DNA of 64,000 nucleotides from an uncultured bacterium (GCA_938024995.1 CALJDU010000034.1:82046-146045), one strand, 5' to 3'. Positions 1-9,559 are shown, counted from the first letter of the stretch. Translations and numbers: made by a program. The notes: generated by a model from the sequence alone, not told the origin.

Positions 1-338
1 TCCTGAGCGCGGTCGCCATCACGCGTGTGTTCTGGGTGCTGCTCGGCGCGATCGGGACCAGCGGTCTCGCGATGCTCTTGCTCGCTGACAAGGTATCGGA
101 GTTCCTCGAGAGGAACCGAAAGTACGAGGTGCTGGGTCTCTTCATCCTGCTGATCGTCGGCGTCGTCCTGCTCGGCGAAGGCGGACACGAGGCGCACCTC
201 ACGGTCTTCGGCTACGCGGTCGAGCCGATGAGCAAGATGACGTTCTACTTCTCGATCATCGTCCTCGTCGTGGTCGACGTGTTGCAGACCGGCTACCAGA
301 ACGCGCTTGAGAAGCGAAAGAAGGCGGGCGTCGAGTAG
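1..338 (+). CDS. TerC-family integral membrane protein, C-terminal part (5' end outside window)
   Basis: The frame is open from the first base and ends at TAG 336-338, so this is the 3' part of a longer gene. About 111 residues are visible. They contain two hydrophobic membrane segments, roughly FWVLLGAIGTSGLAMLLL and VLGLFILLIVGVVLLGE, followed by a third near the end (SIIVLVVVDVLQ). The spacing and the GVVLLGEGGHEAH segment resemble the end of TerC/Alx-type membrane proteins, which are linked to tellurite resistance and manganese or other metal-ion homeostasis. A GTG at 27 could be mistaken for a start, but the upstream codons continue the membrane protein. It converges on the DUF3999 gene with only three bases between the two stop codons. 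Family assignment is likely; substrate unknown. Confidence 0.75.
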   Translation, partial: LSAVAITRVFWVLLGAIGTSGLAMLLLADKVSEFLERNRKYEVLGLFILLIVGVVLLGEGGHEAHLTVFGYAVEPMSKMTFYFSIIVLVVVDVLQTGYQNALEKRKKAGVE

Positions 339-341
339 TCC

Positions 342-2384
342 CTACTCGGAAGCGTCGCTTCGCTCTCGGAGCCCCAGCAGATCGACAAGCGGAGCGGCCC
401 TGGGTCGCGGCGCACGTCGTGAGATGAAGACGAACGAAAAGAGCGCGAAGCCGATGGCGGACAAGAGCGCGATCCAGACCCGCATACGCTCTGGGCTGCC
501 CGCGACGACCACTCGAGGCGGTTCGTAGAGCGGGTTTGCGGAGAGCTCGCCCAGCGGCGCGTTGGGCGTCCGGACCGCGAAGACCAAGGCGTGCGCCTCC
601 TCGGGGATCGAAGGAGAGGCGGCCGCGTCCTCGCGACCCACGAGCAGGCGATACTCCCCAGGAGGCGCCGCGACCACCAGGTCCGTGAGCTCCGCCGTCG
701 CCCGGACGCGCAACGCGCTTGGTGCTGAGGCGGCTCCCGTGAGCGTCAGCGTCTGCGTCCCGAGTCGCGCGGGTGCGGTGAGCACCTCGCGGGTCGCCTG
801 GCCTGGGAAGACCGGTCCGCTCGCGAGCCACCGAGGCTCCGGCTGGGTGCGCATCAGTTCAAAGAGCCGCTCGCCGCGGCTGTTCGGGAAGTCGACCTCG
901 GCTGAGATCACGGGGAGGGAGCCGTCGAAGGGGAGCGAGACGGTGTAGTTGTTCCCGGATCGGGCGACGGTGAAGCGGATGACCTGGGTGTCGACCGCGC
1001 GGTCGAGCAGGACGGGGAAAGCGCGACCGCTCCTGTCGACGACGCGTAGGTCGCGCAGATCGGTGCCGAGATGCGCGAGGGTGCGCGGGCGCAATCGAGC
1101 GCGGCTCACGCCCTCCGGAGACTCCGGGACCCGGATGGGTTGCACAAAGCGATACGCGCTCGCGTCGACCACGGGGCCCGCGGTCATCGCGAACGAGAGC
1201 GCAGGCGGCGCGGCGTGCTCGGGGTTGTCTCCGGTCGCGCCGATCCGCGCGCGGGACTCTAGCGAGTCGAGGAGCGGGGCCAATGCGCGGTCGCTTTCCT
1301 GAAAGTCGCCGCTTCGCGCCCGCGCGCCTCCGAAATAGAGAAACATCGGAGCGTCGACCGCCTGAAACGCGATCGCGGGCGCACGCGCGACGAAGCGAAC
1401 GTCGAGGTCATCCGGGGCGCGACCGCTTCGCTCGCTCACGACAACCTCGAGCGAGTCGCCTGTCGCGCGCGCGATCGGAATGGACAGGTCCATCGCTTCC
1501 ACTGGATCCGTCATCCGGTAGACCAGCGCCTCTCCGATCACGCGGCGCTCGCCGCCGTCGTCGACGTCGTACACCGTCACGTTGTTCTTGAAGGCGGTCG
1601 CGCTGCTTCGGATCCGGATCTCGTCGAACACGAACCCGCGCGGTCGAGCGGCTTCCCAGCGAAACTGTCGCGCGCGGCGGTCTCGCCCTTCCTCGCGACT
1701 GCGGATCCGCATCTCGAACGGCGCCTCGTGTGTCGCGACCCGCTCGACGACCTTGAGGGCTGGCTCGAGAAACCCATCGTCGTTCTCGAGGACGAGCCCG
1801 AAGCGGGAGCCCAGCGTGGCGGGGAGCGCGACGCGCATCCGCGCGATGTCCGTGCCTCGCTCGCGGACGCGATAGATCGTCGTCTGCGCGACCTCGTCAC
1901 CGGCTTCGTTGGTCAGCGTCAGCTTCGTCGTGTGGTCGTTTTCAAACGCCGTCGTGAGGACGAGCTCCCAGCCCGTCTCCGGCGCGGCCGGGACGTTGAG
2001 GGTGTACCGCGCGACATAGGGGCCGGGTCGACCGGTTCGCTCAATCCGGCCCAGCGTGAGCGGCGCTTCGCGGAGTGCGGAAGGCCGCCCAACGCTGTCG
2101 ATGACAAAGGGAACCACGCGGGCGTCGGCGGTCATAATCCGCACGTCCGAGAGGTCCGGGCGGCTGTTCGCGAGCACCTCGGGAGGCAGGGGCGCGCGGG
2201 CGACCCCGGCGCTCGCCGTGATCGGCGCGCGAGACTCGAAGAGCCGCGCGAGCTGAGCGTGGGCCGGCGCGGAAGACACACACGCGAGCGTGACGAGAGC
2301 GGTGACGATGGAGAACGGCCGGCGCACTGCGCTGTGTATGTCCGAGACGCGCACGGAAGGAAAGCCCGGTGTCAGAACGCCCAT
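342..2384 (-). CDS. DUF3999-family envelope protein (second paralogue)
   Basis: A 680-residue predicted exported protein. A hydrophobic signal segment ending in APAHA lies around residues 24-43, a long beta-rich extracytoplasmic region follows, and one transmembrane helix (RVWIALLSAIGFALFSFVF) sits near the C terminus with a basic cytoplasmic tail. It shares a recognisable framework with the preceding gene (LPPEVLANSRPDLSDVRI against LSEEVLSEVRPDLSDIRI), so the two are paralogues. DUF3999 proteins are characteristically encoded beside DUF2339 proteins, as here, and their function is unknown. The ATG at 2384 is used; a GTG at 2327 would place the signal peptide right at the N terminus and is a serious alternative. 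It lies 45 bases downstream of its paralogue and is probably in the same operon. Confidence 0.8.
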   Translation of the reverse strand: MGVLTPGFPSVRVSDIHSAVRRPFSIVTALVTLACVSSAPAHAQLARLFESRAPITASAGVARAPLPPEVLANSRPDLSDVRIMTADARVVPFVIDSVGRPSALREAPLTLGRIERTGRPGPYVARYTLNVPAAPETGWELVLTTAFENDHTTKLTLTNEAGDEVAQTTIYRVRERGTDIARMRVALPATLGSRFGLVLENDDGFLEPALKVVERVATHEAPFEMRIRSREEGRDRRARQFRWEAARPRGFVFDEIRIRSSATAFKNNVTVYDVDDGGERRVIGEALVYRMTDPVEAMDLSIPIARATGDSLEVVVSERSGRAPDDLDVRFVARAPAIAFQAVDAPMFLYFGGARARSGDFQESDRALAPLLDSLESRARIGATGDNPEHAAPPALSFAMTAGPVVDASAYRFVQPIRVPESPEGVSRARLRPRTLAHLGTDLRDLRVVDRSGRAFPVLLDRAVDTQVIRFTVARSGNNYTVSLPFDGSLPVISAEVDFPNSRGERLFELMRTQPEPRWLASGPVFPGQATREVLTAPARLGTQTLTLTGAASAPSALRVRATAELTDLVVAAPPGEYRLLVGREDAAASPSIPEEAHALVFAVRTPNAPLGELSANPLYEPPRVVVAGSPERMRVWIALLSAIGFALFSFVFISRRAPRPRAAPLVDLLGLRERSDASE

Positions 2385-2429
2385 GCGAAGGCCGCGATTC
2401 CCGCGTCGCCGATTCTCTTTCGTCGCGCG

Positions 2430-4634
2430 CTACGAGTCGGCTTCCGGGTCTTCGGTCTCACCTCTCCCCGGACCTTCCGAGGTGTCCTGGGCGGCTGCTG
2501 TTTCGCCGGAGGAAGCGGAGGCGGTGGTCACGTCTGCGTCGTCCCTTGTCTCGGCGGCCACTTCGTCAGGCTTCGTTTCGTCGCTGGCGGGCGCCGGCGG
2601 GACCTCGGTGTTCGCCATCCGGAGAGAGACGAACCCGAGCAGCAAGATGGTCGCCAGGAGCGTGCCGAAAAGGAGGAGGTCTTGGCCGCGCTTTCCGTAG
2701 GCCGTGGGCGGCGTGAAGTCGCCATTGGCGACGCGGGGTCCAAGCGTCGCGGGCTCGGCGGGCACCGAGAGCACGAGATCCCGCGCGCGCTCGATCTCGT
2801 AAGTCGGTGTGGACCCCGTCGCGCCGCCGTAGAGGACGCGATATGCGCCCGCCGGGGCCACCAGGTACATGTCGCTCAGCGAGACCACCGCGACCGCCTC
2901 CAAGCGAAGCGGCGCTTCATCTCCGTTGTTCACGTGGAGCTCGACCCCTCCAGCGATACGGCCCACCTCCGACACGATCGTGAGCGGCTCTCGTTCGCCG
3001 GGATCACGCGTCAACGTACCGTCGGCGAGGTACCGCCCCCGAGTCGACGCCTGTCCGCTCTCCTCGCGCTCCTCCGCCGACGCGAGCTCATAGACCTCAT
3101 ACTGACGCGCGATCAATCGCGCATCGCTCTGCAGCTCGATTCGCAACGGCGTCGCGGCCTCGACCGAAGCAGGGTAGCGAAGCGTGTAGACCGTGACGTC
3201 GTCCCGTTGCGTGCTCTCGACCTCCAGGTCGACGCGTTCCTCTGCGACGGCGCGGTCCATCAAGAAGGGCCACTGCTTGTTGTCGCCGTCGATGACCCGA
3301 AGGTGGTGCGCGGCGTTCATCGCGGCCACGTCGAGTCGCACGCGGTGGAGCCCTTCGGTGGCCTCGCCCAAGACGAGGTCTCGTTGATGCGGGAACTCGC
3401 GTGGGTCGACGTCCGCGCCGGCCCGCATCGCGAAGGAGAGCGCAGGCGACGCGTCGAAGTCTGGGTTCGCGACGGGAGCGTCCATCGTCGCGATCGGAAT
3501 CGCGGCGAGTCGGTCCGCGTTTCCGCTGGACGACATCAAGTTGAGCGATTCGAGATCGTATCGCGGAGCGTGCGCGCGGCCGCCTCCGAAGTAGAGCGTG
3601 TTGCTCCCGTCGCTGGCTTGAAAGAGCAGGCTCGGCCGGTTGATAATCGCGGCGACGCGCAGCCCAGAGAGCGCCGGGCTGTCCTCGTTGTCGATGCGAA
3701 TCTCGAGCCGGTCGCCGCTGGCGCGCTGGATGGAGACGGAGAGGTCGTCGCTCGCGAAGGGCGCGGTCACGCGATGAACGGAGTCGTCGGCGAGCTCCCG
3801 GCCCGCTTCATCTCGCTGCCCAGCGGTCAGGCTGCCGAGGTCGCGGACGCGGACGCGGCGATGGAAGACCTCCGAGGAGGTCGCGAGGGTCAGCCGCGAA
3901 GGAACGATCCCGCGCGGTCGACGAACGACCAGGATGCTCGCGTGTTCTTCGGTTCGCTCGGAGAGGATCTCGAGCGGGATCGACATCCGGTCCGCGGTCG
4001 GCGAGGGCACGCGTTCACGCATGACGAAACGCGGCTCCAGATAGGTCGTCTCGCTCGCGATCGTGATCACGACCTCGTTGGGGAGGCCGTCGGGGAGCGG
4101 GATCTCGACGTGGTCGACCACGCCAAAGCGAGTCGGCGCGAACCGGAAAATCGTCCCCTCCGCGATGGAGTCGCCGCTGGTCGATCCCACCGAGATGTTC
4201 GCCACGAAGTCGCGCTGGACGGTCTCGATGCGCAGGTGCTGCGGCGCGCCTTGTGCCGCGGGCGGGACCGCCAAGGTAAAGCGCTCGAGGTGCCGCAGGC
4301 GGTCACGTCGGTCGCGCTGCGCGGACCGGATCTCCACCGAACGAACCGCGGGGCTTCGTAGACGCGGCGCGCCGTCATCGATGACGAACGGGATCGCTTG
4401 ACCCGCGGCGTCGATGATCCGGATGTCACTGAGATCGGGGCGAACCTCGGAGAGCACTTCCTCGCTGAGCGGGAGCCGCGCGAGAACCGGCGCGGTCTCG
4501 ATCTCTGCTCGCATCGGGAAGAGCGGCGCGAGGTCGTCGGCGTTCGCGAGCTGGGCGTCGAGCGTGACGCCCAGGAACAAGCAGAGGGCCGCGCAGAGAC
4601 ATCGAGCGGTGGGGGGAAGGGAGCGCGGGTTCAT
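2430..4634 (-). CDS. DUF3999-family envelope protein (first paralogue)
   Basis: A 734-residue predicted exported protein with an N-terminal signal peptide (about residues 1-36, ending ANA), a long beta-rich extracytoplasmic part, and a C-terminal transmembrane helix (LLLFGTLLATILLLGFVSL) followed by an acidic and Ala/Pro-rich tail. The start is the ATG at 4634, which overlaps the TGA of the DUF2339 gene as ATGA, a sign of translational coupling. The open frame continues upstream antisense-like inside the DUF2339 gene and that part is not real. The DUF2339-DUF3999 pair is a known conserved neighbourhood in Gram-negative bacteria with no established function. I infer that the protein pairs with the polytopic DUF2339 protein in the inner membrane. 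Confidence 0.82.
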   Translation of the reverse strand: MNPRSLPPTARCLCAALCLFLGVTLDAQLANADDLAPLFPMRAEIETAPVLARLPLSEEVLSEVRPDLSDIRIIDAAGQAIPFVIDDGAPRLRSPAVRSVEIRSAQRDRRDRLRHLERFTLAVPPAAQGAPQHLRIETVQRDFVANISVGSTSGDSIAEGTIFRFAPTRFGVVDHVEIPLPDGLPNEVVITIASETTYLEPRFVMRERVPSPTADRMSIPLEILSERTEEHASILVVRRPRGIVPSRLTLATSSEVFHRRVRVRDLGSLTAGQRDEAGRELADDSVHRVTAPFASDDLSVSIQRASGDRLEIRIDNEDSPALSGLRVAAIINRPSLLFQASDGSNTLYFGGGRAHAPRYDLESLNLMSSSGNADRLAAIPIATMDAPVANPDFDASPALSFAMRAGADVDPREFPHQRDLVLGEATEGLHRVRLDVAAMNAAHHLRVIDGDNKQWPFLMDRAVAEERVDLEVESTQRDDVTVYTLRYPASVEAATPLRIELQSDARLIARQYEVYELASAEEREESGQASTRGRYLADGTLTRDPGEREPLTIVSEVGRIAGGVELHVNNGDEAPLRLEAVAVVSLSDMYLVAPAGAYRVLYGGATGSTPTYEIERARDLVLSVPAEPATLGPRVANGDFTPPTAYGKRGQDLLLFGTLLATILLLGFVSLRMANTEVPPAPASDETKPDEVAAETRDDADVTTASASSGETAAAQDTSEGPGRGETEDPEADS

Positions 4635-7600
4635 GAGTTCTCCTTGCGGCGAAAGACGAAGCGTTGGTACGCGATCGAGATGATGAAGAGGGAGACGGCC
4701 AGGCCGACGAGGGAGGCGACGCGATAGAGATCGGTGAGGTTGCCGAGGTCGTAGAGGAAGACCTTCCCGACGGTGAGGACGATGAGCGCGAGACTGGTCC
4801 AGCGAAGCGCAGAGCTGTCCTTCCACATCCCGATCGCGAGGAGGGAGATGCCGTAGAGCGCCCAGCTCAAAGAGAGGATGAGGTCGCGGGCGGGGAGGCG
4901 CTCGAAGGTCACCGTGAGCTCGCGGCCGACCGAGAAGGCGTCGAAGATCGTGAGGTTGATGAAGATGAAGCCGGCGACGATGGCTGCCGCGACGAGCGCG
5001 TTGCCGAGCGACACCTTTGGCAAGAACGACTCGAAGGAGCGCCGACGCGCGACCTCGATCGGGGCGAGCACGCTGTAACCGAAGACCATCGTGACGATCG
5101 GGATGAGGTACGTGTACGAGATCCAGTTGACCAACGGGAAACCGGAGGGCGGGTAGTAGCCGAGCACGTACGGGTTGAGCACGAGCCGAATGAAGACCAC
5201 CGCGTTGAGCGCGAGCGCGAAGTACTTCACGCCCGGGTGGTCGACCTTGCGCCACAAGACCAAGAGCGCGGCGGCCTGAAGCGCCCAGCCGATCGTGATC
5301 CACTGCTTGTCGAGCTGGAGCGGGATCGCGACCGTGAGGAAGCCCATCGCGACGACGGTGGCCCAGATGAACGCTACGCGACGAGTGCGCGAATCGCGAA
5401 CGGTCACGCGTGACGACGCCGCCAAGAGCACACAGAGCGCGCCGAAGGCGACCGGGAGGATGCCGACCGCGCTCATGCCAAACGCTTCGCGGTAGTGGGC
5501 GAGGGAAGGCAAGAACCAAAGCGGCAGCGAGAGCGCGGAGAGGCGCGCGAAACCGGCGGACTCTCGTGCGCGCCGGCCGAGCCAAAGCGGCGACGTGGCG
5601 ACGAGCGCGGCGGTTCCGCACAGCATCGCGAGGGAGAGCTGAGAGCCGCCTTGATGAAAGAGCCCCATCGCTTGCGCGCTCCAGACCGCGAAGGCGACGA
5701 GTCCCGCGGGGAGGCTCATCCCGATCCGTCCGGACGAGAGCAGGCCGATGACCGTGGTCGCGATCAGCGCGCCGTGGAAGAGCAGCCCGGGCATCACCGC
5801 GTTCTGCGGAATCAAGACAAAGTGGAACGCGAAGCCGGCCGCGAAGAGCGCTGCGGAGACGCTCGCGAGCTTCTTCGTCTTGCCGTCGCCGAAGCAGCCG
5901 GCGAGCGAGAACACTGAGAGCATGAGGATCGAGCAGCCGAGGTAGATGGAGCGCGGCGTGAAGCCCGCGTCTCCTCCGCGCGCGAGGTGCACGGCGCCGA
6001 GGAAGACGGCGAGGGCGGGGCCCAGCGCGAGGTGCAGCTCAGGAATGAAGCGCGCGAGGCGCAGCCCAAGAGCGGCGAGGAGCGCGGTCGTGCCAAGGAC
6101 TGCGGGCATCGGGACGCCGCGCGTCATCACCGTCCCCAGCAAGAGCAGCGCGAGCGAGCCGAGCGTCATGATCGCGGACCCCAAGGCGAGGTCGCGCCGG
6201 TCCGACTGGGTGTAACGCGAGAGGCGCTGCGCTGCTTCGGCGTGGAGGTGGAAGAGCACAGAGAGCGCGCTCGCTGCGATCATGAACGGAACCGCGATGG
6301 TTCCAAACGACGCCGAGGTGACGGCACCGAGCAGGATGGCGACCGACGCGGCGGCCGCGGCCAAGGTGGTCCAGCGAAGCGCCGCGTCCCACCAACCGAT
6401 CGCGAAGACACCGAGTGAGAGAACCCCGAGGTAGGCAGCGAGCGTATGGAGCGGGAGCTCAAGGCGCCCGTCGAGCGCGAAGTAGAGCCCGAAGAGGAAC
6501 GGGATCCCGATCGCGGCGACGCGTGTGAAGAGCGCGAGCGCGCTGGCGCTACCAGAGGCCTCGTCATCTTTGTCGCGCGCGAAGACCGCGGGCGCGACCG
6601 CCGCGAAGAGTATGGCGAAGAGCACCGAGATACCCATCCCCATGAGGACGCGGTCCGGACCCATCCGCGCGACGATCCACGTGACCTGATAGACCGAGGT
6701 CGCGAGCAAGCTCAGCATCGCCAGCGCGGGCCAGCGTCGCTTCTGCGCGACGAAGAGCAGCGCCAGGTCGAGAACCAAGAGGTATGCGAAGAGCGGAACC
6801 GGGCGATCGCTGCCCGTCGAGAGAAGAGCGGGAGTCGCGAAGCCGCCGACCAACCCGAGCACCGCGATGGCGATAGAGGGACGATGCATGGAGAGCGCGA
6901 CGCAGGCACCGGTGGTGGCGACCATGAGGGCGCCCGCCGCGAGCGTCGGGAGCACGTCGTAGAGACCACAAGAGGCCCACGCGCTCACGAACAGGATCGC
7001 GCAGCCGGCGCCCGCGACGAAGTTGCTCAGCGTGACGTGGTTGCGCCGGAGCTTGAACTCCGAAACCGCGACCGCGGCGGCACCCGTCGCGAGCCCAATC
7101 ACCACGCGGAGCGTCGGTCCCAGCCAGCCGTGAACGATGGAGTACTGAAAGAGGTAGACCGCCGCGAGCATCAGCACCAACGCGGCACCGGCGCCCATTC
7201 CGCGTACCCCGATCCACTGTTCCCAGCCGAGCGTCTCGCGGTCCGTAGGGCGCGCGGGATCGACGACGTGGGACGGGGCGTGGTCAGCGCCAGTCCGGTG
7301 GTCGGACGTCTTCGTTTTCGTCTTCGCGCCGAAGCGATCGTTTTCGCGCGGGGCGTTGGGGTTCGCCGGGGCGCTAGCGCGACCGCGATCGGGATTCGCG
7401 CGATGCGAGAGGTTGGCCGCGAGGGTTGGCGCGATGTTGCCGGAGGGGGCGCGTTTTGGAGGCGCGACCGGCTCAATGGGGTCGACGCTCGGGTCGACGA
7501 CGGCCGGTTGAATCGCGTCGCGCTCCTCCGCGGCGATGGGGACGCCTACCGTCTCCGGTGCCTCTGCCGGTCGCATCTCAAGCTCCGCCGGCGGCGTCAT

Positions 7601-7852
7601 GCCCGAGACGGGAGCGTCAGCCGCTTTGGTCGCTCCTGCGGGAAGCGCTTGCACGACGGCGCGGAGCTGCTCGAGGTGCGCTTCCAACGTGTTGACACGC
7701 GCTGACAAACCGAACGCCGTCGCGGAGAGCGAGTCCACTTCGCGCTTCAGGTCTTTGGTGGAGCGACGGCCGAGCAGCGCCATCGCGACCACCGAGAAGA
7801 CCGCCGTGAGCGGAAGGCCGCACACCGCCATACCGAAGAAAAATTCGTCCAT
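4631..7852 (-). CDS. DUF2339-family polytopic membrane protein
   Basis: A 1073-residue protein with a short N-terminal membrane segment (VCGLPLTAVFSVVAMALL), a likely coiled coil around residues 30-70 (LKREVDSLSATAFGLSARV), a Pro/Ala/Asp-rich linker of about 150 residues, and then some two dozen hydrophobic helices to the C terminus. This is the architecture of DUF2339 membrane proteins. The start chosen is the ATG at 7852 (MDEFFFG), preceded by a GAGGGGAA ribosome-binding site; the in-frame extension upstream has no such support and reads as non-coding. It is the first gene of a three-gene minus-strand operon with two DUF3999 genes. Its role is unknown, and an envelope function is inferred from topology. 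Confidence 0.85.
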   Translation of the reverse strand: MDEFFFGMAVCGLPLTAVFSVVAMALLGRRSTKDLKREVDSLSATAFGLSARVNTLEAHLEQLRAVVQALPAGATKAADAPVSGMTPPAELEMRPAEAPETVGVPIAAEERDAIQPAVVDPSVDPIEPVAPPKRAPSGNIAPTLAANLSHRANPDRGRASAPANPNAPRENDRFGAKTKTKTSDHRTGADHAPSHVVDPARPTDRETLGWEQWIGVRGMGAGAALVLMLAAVYLFQYSIVHGWLGPTLRVVIGLATGAAAVAVSEFKLRRNHVTLSNFVAGAGCAILFVSAWASCGLYDVLPTLAAGALMVATTGACVALSMHRPSIAIAVLGLVGGFATPALLSTGSDRPVPLFAYLLVLDLALLFVAQKRRWPALAMLSLLATSVYQVTWIVARMGPDRVLMGMGISVLFAILFAAVAPAVFARDKDDEASGSASALALFTRVAAIGIPFLFGLYFALDGRLELPLHTLAAYLGVLSLGVFAIGWWDAALRWTTLAAAAASVAILLGAVTSASFGTIAVPFMIAASALSVLFHLHAEAAQRLSRYTQSDRRDLALGSAIMTLGSLALLLLGTVMTRGVPMPAVLGTTALLAALGLRLARFIPELHLALGPALAVFLGAVHLARGGDAGFTPRSIYLGCSILMLSVFSLAGCFGDGKTKKLASVSAALFAAGFAFHFVLIPQNAVMPGLLFHGALIATTVIGLLSSGRIGMSLPAGLVAFAVWSAQAMGLFHQGGSQLSLAMLCGTAALVATSPLWLGRRARESAGFARLSALSLPLWFLPSLAHYREAFGMSAVGILPVAFGALCVLLAASSRVTVRDSRTRRVAFIWATVVAMGFLTVAIPLQLDKQWITIGWALQAAALLVLWRKVDHPGVKYFALALNAVVFIRLVLNPYVLGYYPPSGFPLVNWISYTYLIPIVTMVFGYSVLAPIEVARRRSFESFLPKVSLGNALVAAAIVAGFIFINLTIFDAFSVGRELTVTFERLPARDLILSLSWALYGISLLAIGMWKDSSALRWTSLALIVLTVGKVFLYDLGNLTDLYRVASLVGLAVSLFIISIAYQRFVFRRKENS

Positions 7853-7969
7853 TGGGTTCCCCTCGCTGCACACATCAGGCCGATAGGGCTGTGCCGCGAC
7901 TTCTGGGAATCTACGGGGGTTTTTCCAGCGAGTCGTGGTTGAAGGCTCAGGTTTTGGGATGGGCTCTGT

Positions 7970-8002
7970 ACATGAAATGTATGTGATGGTGTCATGAAAT
8001 GT
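7970..8002. promoter_or_regulatory. Repeated ACATGAAATGT operator-like sites between divergent genes
   Basis: ACATGAAATGT at 7970-7980 is an inverted repeat (ACAT-gaa-ATGT). A near copy, TCATGAAATGT, occupies 7992-8002, so the centres are 22 bp apart, two helical turns. The sites lie between the DUF2339 operon (start 7852, minus) and the FHA-sigma54 activator gene (start 8072, plus). This arrangement suits a dimeric repressor or activator binding cooperatively. The regulator is unknown. The sites sit closer to the activator gene and may control it. Confidence 0.4.
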
Positions 8003-8071
8003 TCGCGGCAGACGAATGCGGGAGTCGGATCGGACGGACAACGAGCACGTCTGGCTCCCGACAAGCCCAGC

Positions 8072-9559
8072 ATGAAGTCTGATGTCCTCACGCTGCTCGC
8101 GAACGGCCTTCCGGTGCGCGAGTTCTCTTTGGCCTCTCGTCCGTTGGAGGTGGGTCGTCATCCGAGCTGCGACGTGGTCGTCGCGGCGCCTGATGTGAGC
8201 GAGCGAGTGTGCTTCGTTGAGCGGGCGCATGGCTCGGTGTTCGTACGCGCAGTTGTGAGCGGTGGACTCGCGCGACGGGTGACGTTGCCGTTAGGTCACG
8301 ACCTCGCCCTGGGCGCGCGCCACGCTCTTCGCCGGGGACGCCGTGAAGTGACCGCGAGCGCGGTCGAGCGCGCCTCTTCGCCCCGGGATCCGCTGACCTT
8401 GATCTCGCCGCGTGGCCGACGGTTCTCCCTTCTCGCGCCGCTCACGGTCGGCTCGTCGCCGCGCAACGACGTCGTGATCGATGACCCCAACGTGGACGCG
8501 TTTCACTGTCGCTTGGAGCCGACCTACGAAGGAACGGTGTTCGTCCGCGACCTCGGGAGCCGGGACGGCGTTTGGCTCGGTGGCGCGCGGATCGCGAACG
8601 CCGAGATGCGCGGCGGACGACTGACGATCGGGCGTCACGAGATCACGCTGACCGCTTCGCGGGACAATCGGATCGTCCACCGCTCGGACGCCATGCTCAA
8701 CGTCATGGCGAAGATCGAAGCCGCCGCGCGCGTTCGTTGGCCGGTCTTGATCACTGGAGAGAGCGGCGTCGGAAAGGAACTCGTGGCGAACGAGGTCCAT
8801 CGCCTGGGCGCGAAATCCGCCGGGCCGTTCGTCACGATCAACGCGGGCGCGCTCGCGCCGCAGCTCCTCGAGAGCGAGCTTTTTGGACACGAACGCGGGG
8901 CGTTTACCGGAGCCGTCAGTCAGTATCGCGGCGCGTTTGAGCGCGCCGACGGCGGCACCCTTTTTCTCGATGAGGTCGGTGAGCTCTCGCTCGATGCGCA
9001 GCGCCGCTTGCTCCGCGTGCTGGAGACCTGGTCGATTCGAAGGGTGGGCGGAGAGACCGAACGCGCCGTTCAGCTTCGTCTGATCTGCGCGACGCATCGC
9101 GACCTGGTCGAGATGGTGTCGCGCGGGGAATTCCGTGAAGACCTTTACTACCGAATCCATCAGCTCAAGATCGCGGTCCCGCCGCTTCGCCAACGTCCGC
9201 GCGACATCACGCCGCTCGCGGACTCCCTCCTTCAACAGATCAGTGACCAGCTCGGCGCGCGCGAGCTTCACCCGGACGCGGTCACCGCGCTCCTGCGACA
9301 TCGCTGGCCGGGCAACGTCCGAGAGCTCCGTAACGTTCTCCGGGGGGCGGCCGCGCGATGTGAAGGTCGCGTGATTCGGCTTCAGCACATCGAAGAAGCG
9401 ATCGGTCCGCGAGTGAAGCGTACACCTGGGTCATACGCGCTCCATGAGGTCGTCGAGCGATACAACGGCAACGTCTCTGCCGCGGCCCGCGCGCTCGGTA
9501 TCCCGCGGTCAACGTTGCGCGACCATCTTCGACGGCAACCCAGACCGGGCGTGGGTTGA
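8072..9559 (+). CDS. FHA-domain sigma54-dependent transcriptional activator
   Basis: A 495-residue regulator. Residues about 118-195 form an FHA phosphothreonine-binding domain (VGSSPRNDVVIDD, FHCRLEP, DLGSRDGVWLGG). A weaker FHA-like copy precedes it at about 15-90 (LEVGRHPSCDVVV). The AAA+ sigma54-interaction domain follows, with Walker A GESGVGKE at 229-236, the sigma54-contacting GAFTGA loop at 276-281, and Walker B FLDEVGE. The C terminus carries a Fis-type helix-turn-helix (AAARALGIPRSTLRDHL). FHA-linked activators of this type are common in myxobacteria and are thought to be controlled by Ser/Thr kinases. The ATG at 8072 is preferred because it starts just before the first FHA-like segment; an in-frame ATG at 7994 would add 26 unconvincing residues and overlap the operator-like repeats. 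Targets are unknown. Confidence 0.9.
   Translation: MKSDVLTLLANGLPVREFSLASRPLEVGRHPSCDVVVAAPDVSERVCFVERAHGSVFVRAVVSGGLARRVTLPLGHDLALGARHALRRGRREVTASAVERASSPRDPLTLISPRGRRFSLLAPLTVGSSPRNDVVIDDPNVDAFHCRLEPTYEGTVFVRDLGSRDGVWLGGARIANAEMRGGRLTIGRHEITLTASRDNRIVHRSDAMLNVMAKIEAAARVRWPVLITGESGVGKELVANEVHRLGAKSAGPFVTINAGALAPQLLESELFGHERGAFTGAVSQYRGAFERADGGTLFLDEVGELSLDAQRRLLRVLETWSIRRVGGETERAVQLRLICATHRDLVEMVSRGEFREDLYYRIHQLKIAVPPLRQRPRDITPLADSLLQQISDQLGARELHPDAVTALLRHRWPGNVRELRNVLRGAAARCEGRVIRLQHIEEAIGPRVKRTPGSYALHEVVERYNGNVSAAARALGIPRSTLRDHLRRQPRPGVG

Noticed and set aside
1728-4361. An 877-codon open frame on the plus strand opposite the DUF3999 genes
   Set aside because: It is a shadow produced by GC-rich codon usage; its translation is Arg/Glu-rich with no domain, no signal peptide and no ribosome-binding site, while the opposite strand has clear DUF3999 features.
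4635-5621. N-terminal extension of the first DUF3999 protein upstream of 4634
   Set aside because: The extension lies in a shadow frame of the DUF2339 gene; the ATG at 4634 has a signal peptide directly after it and an ATGA coupling overlap.
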